64,000 bases of DNA, taken from Pacificoceanicola sp049803835. GTDB taxonomy: Bacteria; Pseudomonadota; Alphaproteobacteria; Rhodobacterales; Rhodobacteraceae. The notes beneath the pieces are model-generated. The model did no database searches and was not told the origin of the DNA. It worked only from the letters and a program-made list of their open reading frames with translations. A program made the position numbers and the translations under genes. Where the stretch lies: NCBI RefSeq assembly GCF_049803835.1, contig NZ_JBNAGK010000011.1, positions 176,897 through 240,896 of the forward strand, in the 5' to 3' direction. Positions 41,023 to 52,675 of the stretch are shown piece by piece. Position 1 is the first letter of the stretch. Each line of letters starts with the position of its first letter.

Positions 41023-42024
41023 TTACTGCGCCGGGCGGGCGATACCGAAGTCCTCCGGTGACGCCTTGGTCATGCCGGCATCCTGAAGCAGCCACGCCGT
41101 GCCCTGCTGCCATTTCGACAGGAACGCCTCGGCTTCGTCGCCGGAGATGTTCATCAGGGTGAAGCCGCGCCCGTCCATCAGGGCGGTGAAGTCGGCGTTC
41201 GTCGCGGCCTGCGCATAGGCATCGGTCAGCTTGGCGACCACGTCATCCGGCGTGCCCTTCTTGACGAAGACGCCGAAGAACGGACCCCAGGGCAGGTAGG
41301 TGGCATAATCCGGGTTCACCGCGCCAACCGCCTCGACACCCGGCAGCTTTTCGCTCTCGGCCAGGTCGACGACGCCCAGAGCCTTCATGGTGCCCGCCTT
41401 CACGCCTTCGATGGCCGCGCCGAGCACGGCAGGCATGACGTCGATCGCGCCGCCCTGCAGGCCGGTCAGCGCCGGGCCGTCACCGTCGTAGGGGACGAAA
41501 ATCACGTCGAGATCACCCTCGACCGCCTCGACCATCGCGGTCACGACCGACGGCAGGCCGCCGGGGCCGGTGGAGCCGAAACGCACCTCGCCGGGATGCG
41601 CCTTCACATAGGCGATCATCTCGGAATAGGTGTTGAACGGTGCATCGTTGTTGGCGACGAGCAGCGGCGTGCCCCGGGCCAGCAGATTGATCGGCGTGAA
41701 CTCCGAGTAATCCTTGTCGCCCAGACCCATGATCTTGTAGAGCATCGGGTTCTCGGCGCCCATCAGGACAGTATAGCCGTCAGCCGCCGCGTCGGCGACG
41801 TAGTTCAGCGCAATCGCGCCCACCGCACCGGTCATGTTCTGCATGACCACGGTGCCGCCCAGAACCTCTTCGGCGTGGGGCGTCACGGAGCGCATCACGG
41901 TGTCGGTGGAGCCGCCGGCTCCCCACTGGATGATGCCCTGGATTTCCTTTTCCGGGTATTCGGCTGCCGCCATGCCCGCGGTCAGTGCAAAGGCCGCAAC
42001 GGCGCCCATCAAAATGCGCTTCAT
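41023..42024 (-). CDS. tctC: TctC-type periplasmic substrate-binding protein
   Basis: A 333-residue protein with signal peptide (ILMGAVAAFALTAGMAAAEYP). Tct/Bug family segments are present: IIQWGAGGSTDTVMRSVTPHAEEVLGG, the ligand-loop FGSTGPGGLPSVVTAMVE and AIDVMPAVLGAAIEGVKAG. GAGGATACC precedes ATG 42024; an in-frame extension upstream covers the regulatory region. It captures a carboxylate ligand for TctAB. It has its own promoter region downstream of the LysR gene, containing TTAACGTCAA. Confidence 0.92.
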   Translation of the reverse strand: MKRILMGAVAAFALTAGMAAAEYPEKEIQGIIQWGAGGSTDTVMRSVTPHAEEVLGGTVVMQNMTGAVGAIALNYVADAAADGYTVLMGAENPMLYKIMGLGDKDYSEFTPINLLARGTPLLVANNDAPFNTYSEMIAYVKAHPGEVRFGSTGPGGLPSVVTAMVEAVEGDLDVIFVPYDGDGPALTGLQGGAIDVMPAVLGAAIEGVKAGTMKALGVVDLAESEKLPGVEAVGAVNPDYATYLPWGPFFGVFVKKGTPDDVVAKLTDAYAQAATNADFTALMDGRGFTLMNISGDEAEAFLSKWQQGTAWLLQDAGMTKASPEDFGIARPAQ

Positions 42025-42130
42025 GGTATCCTCCCTCAAGCGTCTGCCTGTTCCCCTGATCCCGAGGTCCGTCATCCTGGGTCCTCCTCCTCGCGGGAAC
42101 GATGCGTCACACATTCGCTGATTCGACGGC

Positions 42131-42140
42131 TTAACGTCAA
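42131..42140. promoter_or_regulatory. TTAACGTCAA element upstream of tctC
   Basis: TTAACGTCAA lies 107 bases before the tctC start. Its complement TTGACGTTAA matches the two TGACGTTA elements in the LysR/flavoprotein promoter, so it is a candidate binding site for the LysR regulator. Confidence 0.5.
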
Positions 42141-42171
42141 ATACCTAGACGGCGCACAGATTAACCTGATG

Positions 42172-43119
42172 TTATTTTCCTCGGCCCACGGACATCTGCC
42201 CGCCACGCAGGGCAGGCCCGGCTTCGATGGCCTTTGACAACTCGCGGCGGAATTGTGCGATGGCGAAGTCCGCATAGCCGGAGAGCACGCGGCCTTTCTT
42301 GCGAACCACATGGATGCCGACGCCGGTCTGCTCCTTGAGCGGCCGTCTGACGATGCCGGGGATGTGGATCTCCGCCACGGAGAACTCGTCGATCACCGCC
42401 ACGCCGAGACGGTACCGCACAAAACTTACCAGCGTCTGCGCAAAACGTCCGCGGACGGCGTGGCGAACCTCCAGCCCTTCCTGCTCGAAAGGCCGGGCCA
42501 GGAGGCGGCCGTAAGGGTCCGCCGGTTCAAGACCAACCACGTCCTCCGTGACAAGATCATGCACGGAAATCTCCGCGCGGTTCGCCAGCGGATGGCCCTC
42601 CGGCAGGATCACCAGCAGCCGCCCTTCGGCGATCTTCTCGTTCTCCACGGCGGCGTTGGCAACGGGCGAGGACATGATGACGAACTCGCCGCGCTCCAGC
42701 AGAAGGTAGTCCACTGTCTCTTCGATCTTCAGGATGTTCAGGTCGATGAACAGATCGGCATAGCGCGCCCGCACCCGCTGCATCACCCGCGCGGCAACCA
42801 CCTGCGCCACCGATGGGGCGGAGGCACAGGAAAGCCGGACATCCTCGCCCTGCTGCAAGGCACCCACTGCGTGCTGCAGGTTCTCCACGCCCTTGTAGAC
42901 CTCGCGCAGCTGGTCGAAGACCTTGGCCGCCTCGACGGAGGGCAGGAACAACCCCGCCTTGCGCTCGAACAGCCGGATTCCAAGCGACTCCTCCGTGTGC
43001 TTCACCAAACGGCTGATACCGGGGGCGGACACGCCCAGCATGGAGGCGGCTCCGTTGATGGTGCCGGTCAGCATCACGGCGCGGATCACCTCGATCTGGC
43101 GCAGGGTCATTTCCGGCAT
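42172..43119 (-). CDS. LysR-family transcriptional regulator
   Basis: A 315-residue LysR protein: HTH MTLRQIEVIRAVMLTGTINGAASMLGVSAPGISRLVKHTEESLG, then the effector domain with RLSCASAPSVAQVVAARVM and LLVILPEGHPLANRAEISVHDL. ATG 43119 is preceded by GGGAGTCC; the frame remains open far upstream, but that part is antisense to the flavoprotein gene. It lies between tctC and the divergent flavoprotein gene, and should activate both when it senses the imported acid or a derivative. Confidence 0.92.
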   Translation of the reverse strand: MPEMTLRQIEVIRAVMLTGTINGAASMLGVSAPGISRLVKHTEESLGIRLFERKAGLFLPSVEAAKVFDQLREVYKGVENLQHAVGALQQGEDVRLSCASAPSVAQVVAARVMQRVRARYADLFIDLNILKIEETVDYLLLERGEFVIMSSPVANAAVENEKIAEGRLLVILPEGHPLANRAEISVHDLVTEDVVGLEPADPYGRLLARPFEQEGLEVRHAVRGRFAQTLVSFVRYRLGVAVIDEFSVAEIHIPGIVRRPLKEQTGVGIHVVRKKGRVLSGYADFAIAQFRRELSKAIEAGPALRGGQMSVGRGK

Positions 43120-43148
43120 GGTGGACTCCCCGTGGGTTGAGATTAACA

Positions 43149-43186
43149 TGACGTTACGCATGGATAAAAACAAGCATTTGACGTTA
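43149..43186. promoter_or_regulatory. Two TGACGTTA elements in the LysR/flavoprotein divergent promoter
   Basis: TGACGTTA occurs at 43149-43156 and 43179-43186, exactly 30 bases (about three helical turns) apart. The second is centred in an imperfect GCAT/ATGC palindrome. The inverted sequence recurs before tctC. The pattern fits a LysR tetramer contacting two phased sites. Confidence 0.6.
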
Positions 43187-43230
43187 TGCGCCCACGGCGC
43201 AACCTTCCTGACAAACGGGAGAGGGTGGAG

Positions 43231-44910
43231 ATGGACGGGGACTGCGATCTGCTGGTGATCGGCTCGGGCGCGGCCGGTCTCGCGGCAGCGGTGACGGCGG
43301 CGCACCATGGCTTGCGCGTTATCGTGGCCGAGAAGTCCGCGACATTGGGCGGCACCACTGCCTGGTCGGGTGGCTGGATCTGGGCGCCCTGCAACCCGGT
43401 GGCGCACCGATACGGTATCGTCGAGGATCCCGCGGAGCCGCGCCGCTATCTCGAGTCCGTGCTCGGCAACGCCTTCAATCCGGACCTTGTGGACGCCTTT
43501 CTGACGGCAGCGCCGCAGATGGTCGGGTTCTTCGACGCAAACACGGCGCTGACCTTCGACTGTGGCGCGACGATCCCTGACACCTACAGCGAGAAGCCCG
43601 GCGCAGGCATGGGCGGGCGATCGGTGATCGCGCAGCCCTATGACGCGCGGGGCCTCGGCCCGGCGGTGTCCCTGCTCCGCAAGCCGATGCGGGAGACGAC
43701 CTTCTGGGGGATGACCATCCAGGCGGGACCGGACCTGCGGGCCTTCATGACGGCAACCCGGTCGCTGAGCTCGGCGGTGCATGTCGGACGCCGGCTGACG
43801 CGGCATGTCCGGGACCTGATCCGATACGGACGGGGGATGGAAGTCCGGAACGGCAATGCTCTGGTGGCCCGACTGCTGCGGTCGGCACTGGATGCGGGGG
43901 TGGTGCTGCTGCCGAAACATGCGGCATCGGGTCTGGTGACCGACGAAGGCCGGGTGACGGGTGCCGTGCTGGACGGACCGGAGGGGCCCGTGCGGATCGC
44001 GGCCACGAAAGGTGTCGTGCTGGCTGCCGGAGGCTTCCCGCATGATCCGATACGCCGCGCCGTGCAGGTTCCACACCCGGACGCGCATCTGTCACTGGCG
44101 TTGCCGCATGCCACGGGCGACGGGCTGCGCCTGGGTGAAAGCGTCGGCGGCCGGCAGGCGACCACGCTGGCCAGCGCTGTGGCCTATTGCCCGGTCTCCC
44201 GTGTCCCGAACCGGGACGGCACGACGGGCATATTTCCGCACATCATCGACCGGGGCAAACCCGGTGTGATCGGTGTGCTGGCGAACGGCAGGCGCTTCAC
44301 CAACGAGGGGCTCGGCTACCACGACTACGTGCTGGACATGCTCCGGACCCTGCCGGACGGGCAGGCGGCGGAAAGCTGGCTGATCTGCGATCACCGTTTC
44401 ATCCGTCGATACGGTCTCGGTATCGTCCGGCCCGCGCCGGTGCCCCTCGGCGCCTGGGTCAGGAACGGCTACGTCACCCGCGCCCGGACGCTGACGGCAC
44501 TGGCGCGGGCCTGCGGCATCGACCCGGACGGACTGGAGGACACGGTTGAGGCATTCAACGACGGAGCCCGCCGCGGGGACGACGCTGCCTTCGGGCGGGG
44601 GACCACGCCCTACATGCGCCTGCAGGGGGATCCGGATGTCGCGCCGAACCCCTGCCTCGCGCCCCTGGAACACCCGCCGTTCTACGCGGTCAAGGTCGTG
44701 CCGGGCAGTTTCGGCACCTTTGCCGGATTGCAGACCGACGGCTCCGCGCGGGTGCTCGACGCGGCGGGTGCGCCGGTGCCCGGCCTCTATGCCGCCGGCA
44801 CGGACATGGCGAGCGTCATGGGCGGTCACTATCCCGCTGGCGGGATCAATCTCGGTCCGGCTCTCACCTTCGGCTTCATCGCGGGCCGGCACGCAGCAAC
44901 CAAGGCCTGA
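43231..44910 (+). CDS. FAD-dependent dehydrogenase (KstD / fumarate-reductase flavoprotein family)
   Basis: The 559-residue protein begins with an FAD-binding motif DLLVIGSGAAGLAAAVTAAHHG (residues 6-27), then TLGGTTAWSGGWIWAP, and ends with YPAGGINLGPALTFGFIAGRHAA, the second FAD-contact motif shared by 3-ketosteroid dehydrogenases and fumarate-reductase-like proteins. ATG 43231 has GGTGGAG just upstream. It is divergent from LysR and followed after two bases by a TIM-barrel isomerase gene. It probably desaturates an alicyclic acid or ketone brought in by TctABC; the true substrate is unknown. Confidence 0.87.
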   Translation: MDGDCDLLVIGSGAAGLAAAVTAAHHGLRVIVAEKSATLGGTTAWSGGWIWAPCNPVAHRYGIVEDPAEPRRYLESVLGNAFNPDLVDAFLTAAPQMVGFFDANTALTFDCGATIPDTYSEKPGAGMGGRSVIAQPYDARGLGPAVSLLRKPMRETTFWGMTIQAGPDLRAFMTATRSLSSAVHVGRRLTRHVRDLIRYGRGMEVRNGNALVARLLRSALDAGVVLLPKHAASGLVTDEGRVTGAVLDGPEGPVRIAATKGVVLAAGGFPHDPIRRAVQVPHPDAHLSLALPHATGDGLRLGESVGGRQATTLASAVAYCPVSRVPNRDGTTGIFPHIIDRGKPGVIGVLANGRRFTNEGLGYHDYVLDMLRTLPDGQAAESWLICDHRFIRRYGLGIVRPAPVPLGAWVRNGYVTRARTLTALARACGIDPDGLEDTVEAFNDGARRGDDAAFGRGTTPYMRLQGDPDVAPNPCLAPLEHPPFYAVKVVPGSFGTFAGLQTDGSARVLDAAGAPVPGLYAAGTDMASVMGGHYPAGGINLGPALTFGFIAGRHAATKA

Positions 44911-44912
44911 TC

Positions 44913-45719
44913 ATGCGCACACTCTCCCTCGCCCACCTCTCGGCCATTGATCTGACCCCTCCCGAGTTGATCCACGCCGCGGCGGAAGGCGGGTTCGACG
45001 CGGTCGGGCTGCGGCTCCTGCGCGTGACGCCGACATCGCCGGGGTATCCCCTCATGGAGGACAAGGCCCTGCTGCGGGTAACCCGCGCCGCGATGGCCGC
45101 CACAGGGGTCCGGGTCCACGACATCGAGTTCGTGCGGATATCGGCGGAGACCGACGTCGCCACGCTCCTGCCGTTCCTCGACGTGGGGGCGGAGCTTGGC
45201 GCGACGGAGGTGATCACCGCGCCTTATGATCCGGATCAATCCCGTATGGCGGACACCCTGGGCCGCCTTTCCGGGGAGGCGGCGATGCGGGGGTTGGGCC
45301 TCGCGCTCGAGTTCTTCCCCTGGACCGACATTCGCACGGTGGACGATGCCCTGCGTCTCGTCACCGAGGCCGGTCCGGGCGTGGGTATCCTGCCCGACAG
45401 CCTGCATTTCGACCGATCCGGATCGTCGCATGCCACGCTGGCGTCCGTGCCCCGCGAGCGCCTGCGGTTCGCCCACCTGTGCGACGCGCCGGTCCTGCCG
45501 TCTTACGACGAGGCTGCGCTGATGTTCGCCGCGCGGGAGGAACGGCTCCTGCCCGGGACAGGGGAGATCGACCTGACAGCGTTCCTGACGGCATTGCCCC
45601 CGGATCTGCCTCTCGGGATCGAGGTTCCGCAGAGTGCCCGGATGCGCTCGACGCCCGCTTTGCAGGTCATTCGGGAATTGGGCTCGTCGGTCAGGGCATT
45701 CCTGGACGATGCCGGATAA
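44913..45719 (+). CDS. Sugar-phosphate isomerase/epimerase-like (xylose-isomerase-type) TIM barrel
   Basis: A 268-residue AP-endonuclease-2/xylose-isomerase-like TIM barrel: FDAVGLRLLRVTP, VHDIEFVRISAE (metal-ligand Glu), GLALEFFPWTDIRTVDDALRLV, VGILPDSLHFDRSGSSHATL (Asp/His ligands) and LPLGIEVPQSA. This fold includes 3-dehydroshikimate dehydratases, hydroxypyruvate isomerases and inosose dehydratases. Next to AroE-like and FAD-dependent dehydrogenases, a dehydratase or isomerase of a dehydroshikimate-like compound is a fair guess, but sequence alone does not decide. Confidence 0.83.
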   Translation: MRTLSLAHLSAIDLTPPELIHAAAEGGFDAVGLRLLRVTPTSPGYPLMEDKALLRVTRAAMAATGVRVHDIEFVRISAETDVATLLPFLDVGAELGATEVITAPYDPDQSRMADTLGRLSGEAAMRGLGLALEFFPWTDIRTVDDALRLVTEAGPGVGILPDSLHFDRSGSSHATLASVPRERLRFAHLCDAPVLPSYDEAALMFAAREERLLPGTGEIDLTAFLTALPPDLPLGIEVPQSARMRSTPALQVIRELGSSVRAFLDDAG

Positions 45720-45761
45720 CGCGCTCGCCCTGCGCTTGCGTATCCGGCCAAAGCGCCGTCG

Positions 45762-46130
45762 TCACTCGCTCTCTTCGACCTCGGGCGGGTCCCGGTAGAT
45801 CGACCAGCCGACCGGACGGCCGGAGGGCGGCAGATCGGTCTCCTCCCGGTGCATGCGCAGGTAGGTCTGCGCCATGAAATGCGCGGTGATCGGCGCGGTG
45901 ATGAACAGGAACAGCGTGATCAGCAGTTCGTGGAAGGACACATGCCCGTCCTTCACCGCGAAGTAGATCATCGAGGCGATGAGCACGCCGCCCAGGCCGA
46001 CGGTGGTGGCCTTGGTCGGGGCGTGCAGGCGCTGCATGGCGTCCTGCAGCTTGACCAGCCCGAAAGAGCCGACGAGGCCGAACACGCCGCCGATGACGAT
46101 GAAGACGGTGATCAGGATGTCGACGATCAT
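45762..46130 (-). CDS. mnhG: Mnh/Pha antiporter subunit G
   Basis: A 122-residue protein with three helices: ILITVFIVIGGVFGLVGSFGLVKLQDAMQRLHAPTKATTVGLGGVLIASMIYF carries the MnhG/PhaG motif DAMQRLHAPTKATT. It is the last gene of the leftward antiporter operon. All subunits are needed for Na+ or K+/H+ exchange in the known complexes. Confidence 0.93.
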   Translation of the reverse strand: MIVDILITVFIVIGGVFGLVGSFGLVKLQDAMQRLHAPTKATTVGLGGVLIASMIYFAVKDGHVSFHELLITLFLFITAPITAHFMAQTYLRMHREETDLPPSGRPVGWSIYRDPPEVEESE

Positions 46131-46140
46131 GGACGGCTCC

Positions 46141-46410
46141 TCATTCGATGATGTCGCCGCGCAGCAGGAAGCGGCAGAAGGCGACAGTGGAGACGAAGCC
46201 GACCATGGCGGCGAGCATCGCGGCTTCGAAGTAGACCGCCGTGCCGTGTTTCATGCCGTAGAGCACGAGAATGGCGATCATGTTGATGACCATGGTATCG
46301 AGCGAGAGGATGCGGTCCGCCCGGGTCGGACCGCGCAACAGCCGCCAGAGACAGAACAGCAGGCCGATACCGAAGCAGGTCATGGCGAAGGTGAGGGCAT
46401 AGCCGATCAT
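46141..46410 (-). CDS. mnhF: Mnh/Pha antiporter subunit F
   Basis: The 89-residue protein has three helices and the conserved RLLRGPTRADRILSLDTMVINMIAILVLYG of MnhF/PhaF. I chose ATG 46410, which overlaps the mnhE stop by four bases; the longer in-frame start at 46491 would invade mnhE and adds an atypical basic tail. Confidence 0.92.
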   Translation of the reverse strand: MIGYALTFAMTCFGIGLLFCLWRLLRGPTRADRILSLDTMVINMIAILVLYGMKHGTAVYFEAAMLAAMVGFVSTVAFCRFLLRGDIIE

Positions 46411-46898
46411 GCGAAGATCTCCTTCAGTCGGGCCTCGTAGCGGGACTTGATGTCGTCGATGACGCTTTCCGGATCGTCGGTGTGCAGGCAATGCACCAGG
46501 AGGCTGCCGGCGTCGGAGGAGAGGAGTGCGGTGACCGTGCCCGGCGTCATGGTAATGGTGCCCGCCAGCACGGTAATCGCTTCCGGTGTGGTGATGTCGA
46601 GCGGCACGACGATCCAGTGGGAACGGATGTCGCGATGCCGCTTGAACAGGACGATGAGCGCCACCTCGACATTGGCCACGACGATGTCCCAGATCACCAC
46701 GAGGATGTACTCGACGATCTTGAGCGGACGGTGGATCTCCGGACGGCCAGGCCAGTAGGCTGCCGTCATGATCGGCAAGGCAAAGCCGATCATGACGCCG
46801 AGCAACAGGTTGCCGACCGTGACCTTGTTGACGAGCATGGTCCAGACGATGACCAGCAGCAGCGACAGCAGCGGGTGGGGGAAGATGCGTTTGAACAT
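46407..46898 (-). CDS. mnhE: Mnh/Pha antiporter subunit E
   Basis: A 163-residue protein: HPLLSLLLVIVWTMLVNKVTVGNLLLGVMIGFALPIM at the N-terminus, then the soluble domain with HWIVVPLDITTPEAITVLAGTITMTPGTVTALLSSDAGSLLVHCLHTDDPE, which is diagnostic for MnhE. It follows mnhD after three bases. Confidence 0.93.
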   Translation of the reverse strand: MFKRIFPHPLLSLLLVIVWTMLVNKVTVGNLLLGVMIGFALPIMTAAYWPGRPEIHRPLKIVEYILVVIWDIVVANVEVALIVLFKRHRDIRSHWIVVPLDITTPEAITVLAGTITMTPGTVTALLSSDAGSLLVHCLHTDDPESVIDDIKSRYEARLKEIFA

Positions 46899-46901
46899 GG
46901 C

Positions 46902-48518
46902 TCAGTGACCCTCCCCGTGGGTTTCCGTGGTCTCGCCGTGGCTATCCGCGGCATCGGCCTCGTCATGTTTGCCGAAAACCTTCGTCTGCGCCTCCGGGTC
47001 CAGCACCGCACCGATGTAGCCCGCCGGGTTGAACAACTCGTCGGAGCCGTCCGCCGCATATTGCACCGCGGGTCCGGCGAAGATGGTCAGCGCCGCGAGC
47101 GCCAGAAGCGCCAGGCCCGCAGGAGCCCATTCGTGGAAAGGCGCTTCTGGCGGCGGGGGCAGGGCGTCGACGGGGCCGGTGCCGGGTTCGGGAGTGACCT
47201 GTTCGGATTTCCAGAACAGCACGGAGCCCGCACGGGCGAAGCCCAGGATGGTGATCAGGCTCCCGGCCAGTATGGCGATCCACGCCGCCGTCATGTGCTC
47301 GCCGCGCAGCGCGTCGAGGATCAGCAGTTTGCCGAGGAACCCGGACAGCGGCGGCATCCCGGCCATCGCGATGGCCCCGCCGAAGAACAGCGCGGCAAAG
47401 AGGCCGTTTTGCAGGGTCTTCGGCTGTGGCCGCAGGATGTCGTTGCCGCGCCGCGTGATGACGAGGTCCGCCACGAGAAAGAGCAGCGCGGCGGCAAAGG
47501 TGGAATGGAAGATGTAGTAGAGCGCCGCGGTCATGGCGTAGGGCTCGAAGACCGAGATCGCCAGCATCAGCGTACCCATGGAGCCGATCACGGAATAGGC
47601 CAGCAGCGACATGAGCCGTCGCGCGCCGAGCACGCCGAAGGCACCGATGGCGATGGTGATGAGCGCTGCCGGGAACAGCACGGTGGTGATGAGACCGTCC
47701 GTGGCCGGGGTGCCGGGGCCGAAGACCACTGTGTGGATGCGGATGATCGCATAGGCGCCGACTTTGGTCATGATGGCAAAGAGCGCGGCCACAGGGGCCG
47801 GGGCGTTGGCATAGGTCGCGGGCAGCCAGAAATGCACCGGCAGGATCGCCGCCTTGATGGCGAAGACCAGGAGGAGGAGCACCGCGGCAACGCGCAGGAT
47901 CGCGGCGTCGTCCGGGCTCATCTGCTGCACCTTGAGGCTCAGGTCGGCGATGTTGAGTGTGCCGGTGGAGGCGTAGAGCGTGCCGAGGGCGATGAGGAAA
48001 AGCGTCGAGCCAGCCAGGTTCATCACGAGGTACTGCAGCCCCGCCTGAAGCCGGACCCGGCCGCCGGAATGGACCATGAGGCCGTAGGAGGCGATCAGCA
48101 GCACTTCGAAGAAGACAAAGAGGTTGAAGGCGTCTCCGGTGAGGAACGCACCGCAGATGCCCATGAGCTGGAATTGCCAGAGCGCGTGGAAATGCCTGCC
48201 GCGTTTGTCCCATCCGGAGGCGATGGCGTGCATCAGCACGATCAGTGCAAGGACCGTCGTGAGCAGCACCATGGTGGCGCTGAGCCGGTCGAGAACGAGC
48301 ACGATGCCGAAAGGCGCGGGCCAGTTTCCGAGGCGGTAGACGTGCACGGTGCCATCGCCCGCCATGGCGACAAGTCCGGCGGCAATGGCCACCAGCAGGA
48401 TGTTCCCGGCAACCGAGAACGCCCGGGCCACGGAAATGTCGTGCCGCATGACAAAGCCGATCAGTGGTGCGATCAGCGCCGGCAGGGCGACAGGCGCGAT
48501 GATCCAGTGGGTGATCAT
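46902..48518 (-). CDS. mnhD: Mnh/Pha antiporter subunit D
   Basis: A 538-residue membrane protein of the NuoM/N-like antiporter family with about 14 helices. FNLFVFFEVLLIASYGLMVHSGGRVRLQAGLQYLVMNLAGS and AIKAAILPVHFWLPATYANAPAPVAALFAIMTKVGAYAIIRI carry the conserved Glu and Lys of the proton path. The C-terminal tail is rich in His and Glu. It overlaps mnhC by four bases. Confidence 0.94.
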   Translation of the reverse strand: MITHWIIAPVALPALIAPLIGFVMRHDISVARAFSVAGNILLVAIAAGLVAMAGDGTVHVYRLGNWPAPFGIVLVLDRLSATMVLLTTVLALIVLMHAIASGWDKRGRHFHALWQFQLMGICGAFLTGDAFNLFVFFEVLLIASYGLMVHSGGRVRLQAGLQYLVMNLAGSTLFLIALGTLYASTGTLNIADLSLKVQQMSPDDAAILRVAAVLLLLVFAIKAAILPVHFWLPATYANAPAPVAALFAIMTKVGAYAIIRIHTVVFGPGTPATDGLITTVLFPAALITIAIGAFGVLGARRLMSLLAYSVIGSMGTLMLAISVFEPYAMTAALYYIFHSTFAAALLFLVADLVITRRGNDILRPQPKTLQNGLFAALFFGGAIAMAGMPPLSGFLGKLLILDALRGEHMTAAWIAILAGSLITILGFARAGSVLFWKSEQVTPEPGTGPVDALPPPPEAPFHEWAPAGLALLALAALTIFAGPAVQYAADGSDELFNPAGYIGAVLDPEAQTKVFGKHDEADAADSHGETTETHGEGH

Positions 48519-48922
48519 TTGCGCTCCTCCATCGGCTCGGCATCCATGTCGAGAGCAATGCCTTCTGTAATCGGGGCGTCCACGTCGGGTTCGACCTCAT
48601 CCATGTCGATGCGGTCGTTCCCGGCTTCGAGATAGGCGCCAAGGGTGAACATCACCAGCACGGCGGTCATGCCGAAGCTGATGACTATGGCGGTCAGCAC
48701 GAGGGCCTGGGGCAGGGGGTCCGTGTAGACCGGGTTCTCGGCGTATTTGTCTAGGATCGGAGCGGCGTCGGTCGACAGCCGCCCGGTGGCGAACAGGAAG
48801 ACGTTGACCGCGTAGGACAGCAGCGACAGGCCGAGGATGGCGGCGAACACGCGCAGGCGCAGGATCAGGTAGACGCCGCAGGCGGTCAGGATGCCGATGG
48901 CGGAGGCGACGAGGATTTCCAT
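48515..48922 (-). CDS. mnhC: Mnh/Pha antiporter subunit C
   Basis: The 135-residue NuoK-like protein reads MEILVASAIGILTACGVYLILRLRVFAAILGLSLLSYAVNVFLFATGRL, then DPLPQALVLTAIVISFGMTAVLVMFTLGAYLEAG, the MnhC hallmark. ATG 48922 begins one base after the subunit A stop; a longer in-frame start at 48955 lies inside subunit A. Confidence 0.93.
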   Translation of the reverse strand: MEILVASAIGILTACGVYLILRLRVFAAILGLSLLSYAVNVFLFATGRLSTDAAPILDKYAENPVYTDPLPQALVLTAIVISFGMTAVLVMFTLGAYLEAGNDRIDMDEVEPDVDAPITEGIALDMDAEPMEERK

Positions 48923-48923
48923 G

Positions 48924-51803
<2,880 letters not shown>

Positions 51804-51940
51804 TCATGTCTCCGCAATGCAAATTTTCGCAGTCTTGTCGGAGAAGCCCCCCCCCAACGCAATGACTATCCTGTCGCAGTTAGGAGCGATTATCAAATTT
51901 CCCAGATGGGTCTGGCACGATTTTCTGACTTTCCCGTATT

Positions 51941-52675
51941 TCAGGCAGTCAGCGGGCGGCCTTCATTGGCATTGTCGAAGCCGCTGTGAATGACCGTCTG
52001 CATTGCGGCGCGGGCCTCGGCGGTGGCGCCGGAGGCGATGGCGCGGGCAATGGCGCGGTGGCGGCTGACGACCTCGGCGCGGCGTTCGGGGAAATCGGTG
52101 CGGCCCTCGGCGAGGAACAGCGTATAGAGCGCGGTCTGCACAAGGTCGCCAAGGGAATTCAGGAAGCGATTGCCCGAGAGGCGCAGCACTTCCTTGTGGA
52201 ACTCGTAATCGGCCAGCGCGAAATCGGCGCGTCCGTGGGCATCGTTCAACGTGTCGCAAAGGGCAAAAAGCCTCTCGCAATCGACCTGGTTCGCCCGCGA
52301 GGCAGCGCGTTCGGCGGCGGCCGGTTCGAAGATCATGCGGATCTCGTAAAGCTCCTCGTAGAACCGCGTCGGATTCTTCACCGAGGCATGCCAGCGCATG
52401 ACGTCGAGGTCGAACATGGTCCATTCGTCGGCAGGCCGGACATGCGTGCCGACCTTCGCCTTTGATTGGATCAGGCCCTTGGCGATCAGGGTCTTCTTGG
52501 CTTCGCGTACGACGGTGCGCGAGACGCCGAACATTTCGCACAGGTCAGGATCGAGCGGGATCATCGTTTCGGGCGGGTATTCCCCGGCGACGATGGCGCG
52601 GCCCAGCTGCTCCACGACAAAGGCAGTGTGATTGGAGGCGCGATCCGCCCCGACGCCGGCCTGAAGCAGGGTCAT
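51941..52675 (-). CDS. GntR (FadR-type) transcriptional regulator
   Basis: A 244-residue protein with an N-terminal winged HTH (VVEQLGRAIVAGEYPPETMIPLDPDLCEMFGVSRTVVREAKKTLIAKGLIQSKAKVGTHV) and a helical FCD effector domain with a metal-binding-like Asp/His set (YEFHKEVLRLSGN, SRHRAIARAI). ATG 52675 overlaps the yjfF stop by four bases; the upstream extension would cover the permease end. It is the last gene of the ytf operon and very likely controls it. Confidence 0.9.
   Translation of the reverse strand: MTLLQAGVGADRASNHTAFVVEQLGRAIVAGEYPPETMIPLDPDLCEMFGVSRTVVREAKKTLIAKGLIQSKAKVGTHVRPADEWTMFDLDVMRWHASVKNPTRFYEELYEIRMIFEPAAAERAASRANQVDCERLFALCDTLNDAHGRADFALADYEFHKEVLRLSGNRFLNSLGDLVQTALYTLFLAEGRTDFPERRAEVVSRHRAIARAIASGATAEARAAMQTVIHSGFDNANEGRPLTA

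Noticed and set aside
42172..44088. An N-terminally extended LysR protein of 638 residues
   Set aside because: The extension is antisense to the flavoprotein gene; the ATG at 43119 begins exactly at the HTH and has a ribosome site.
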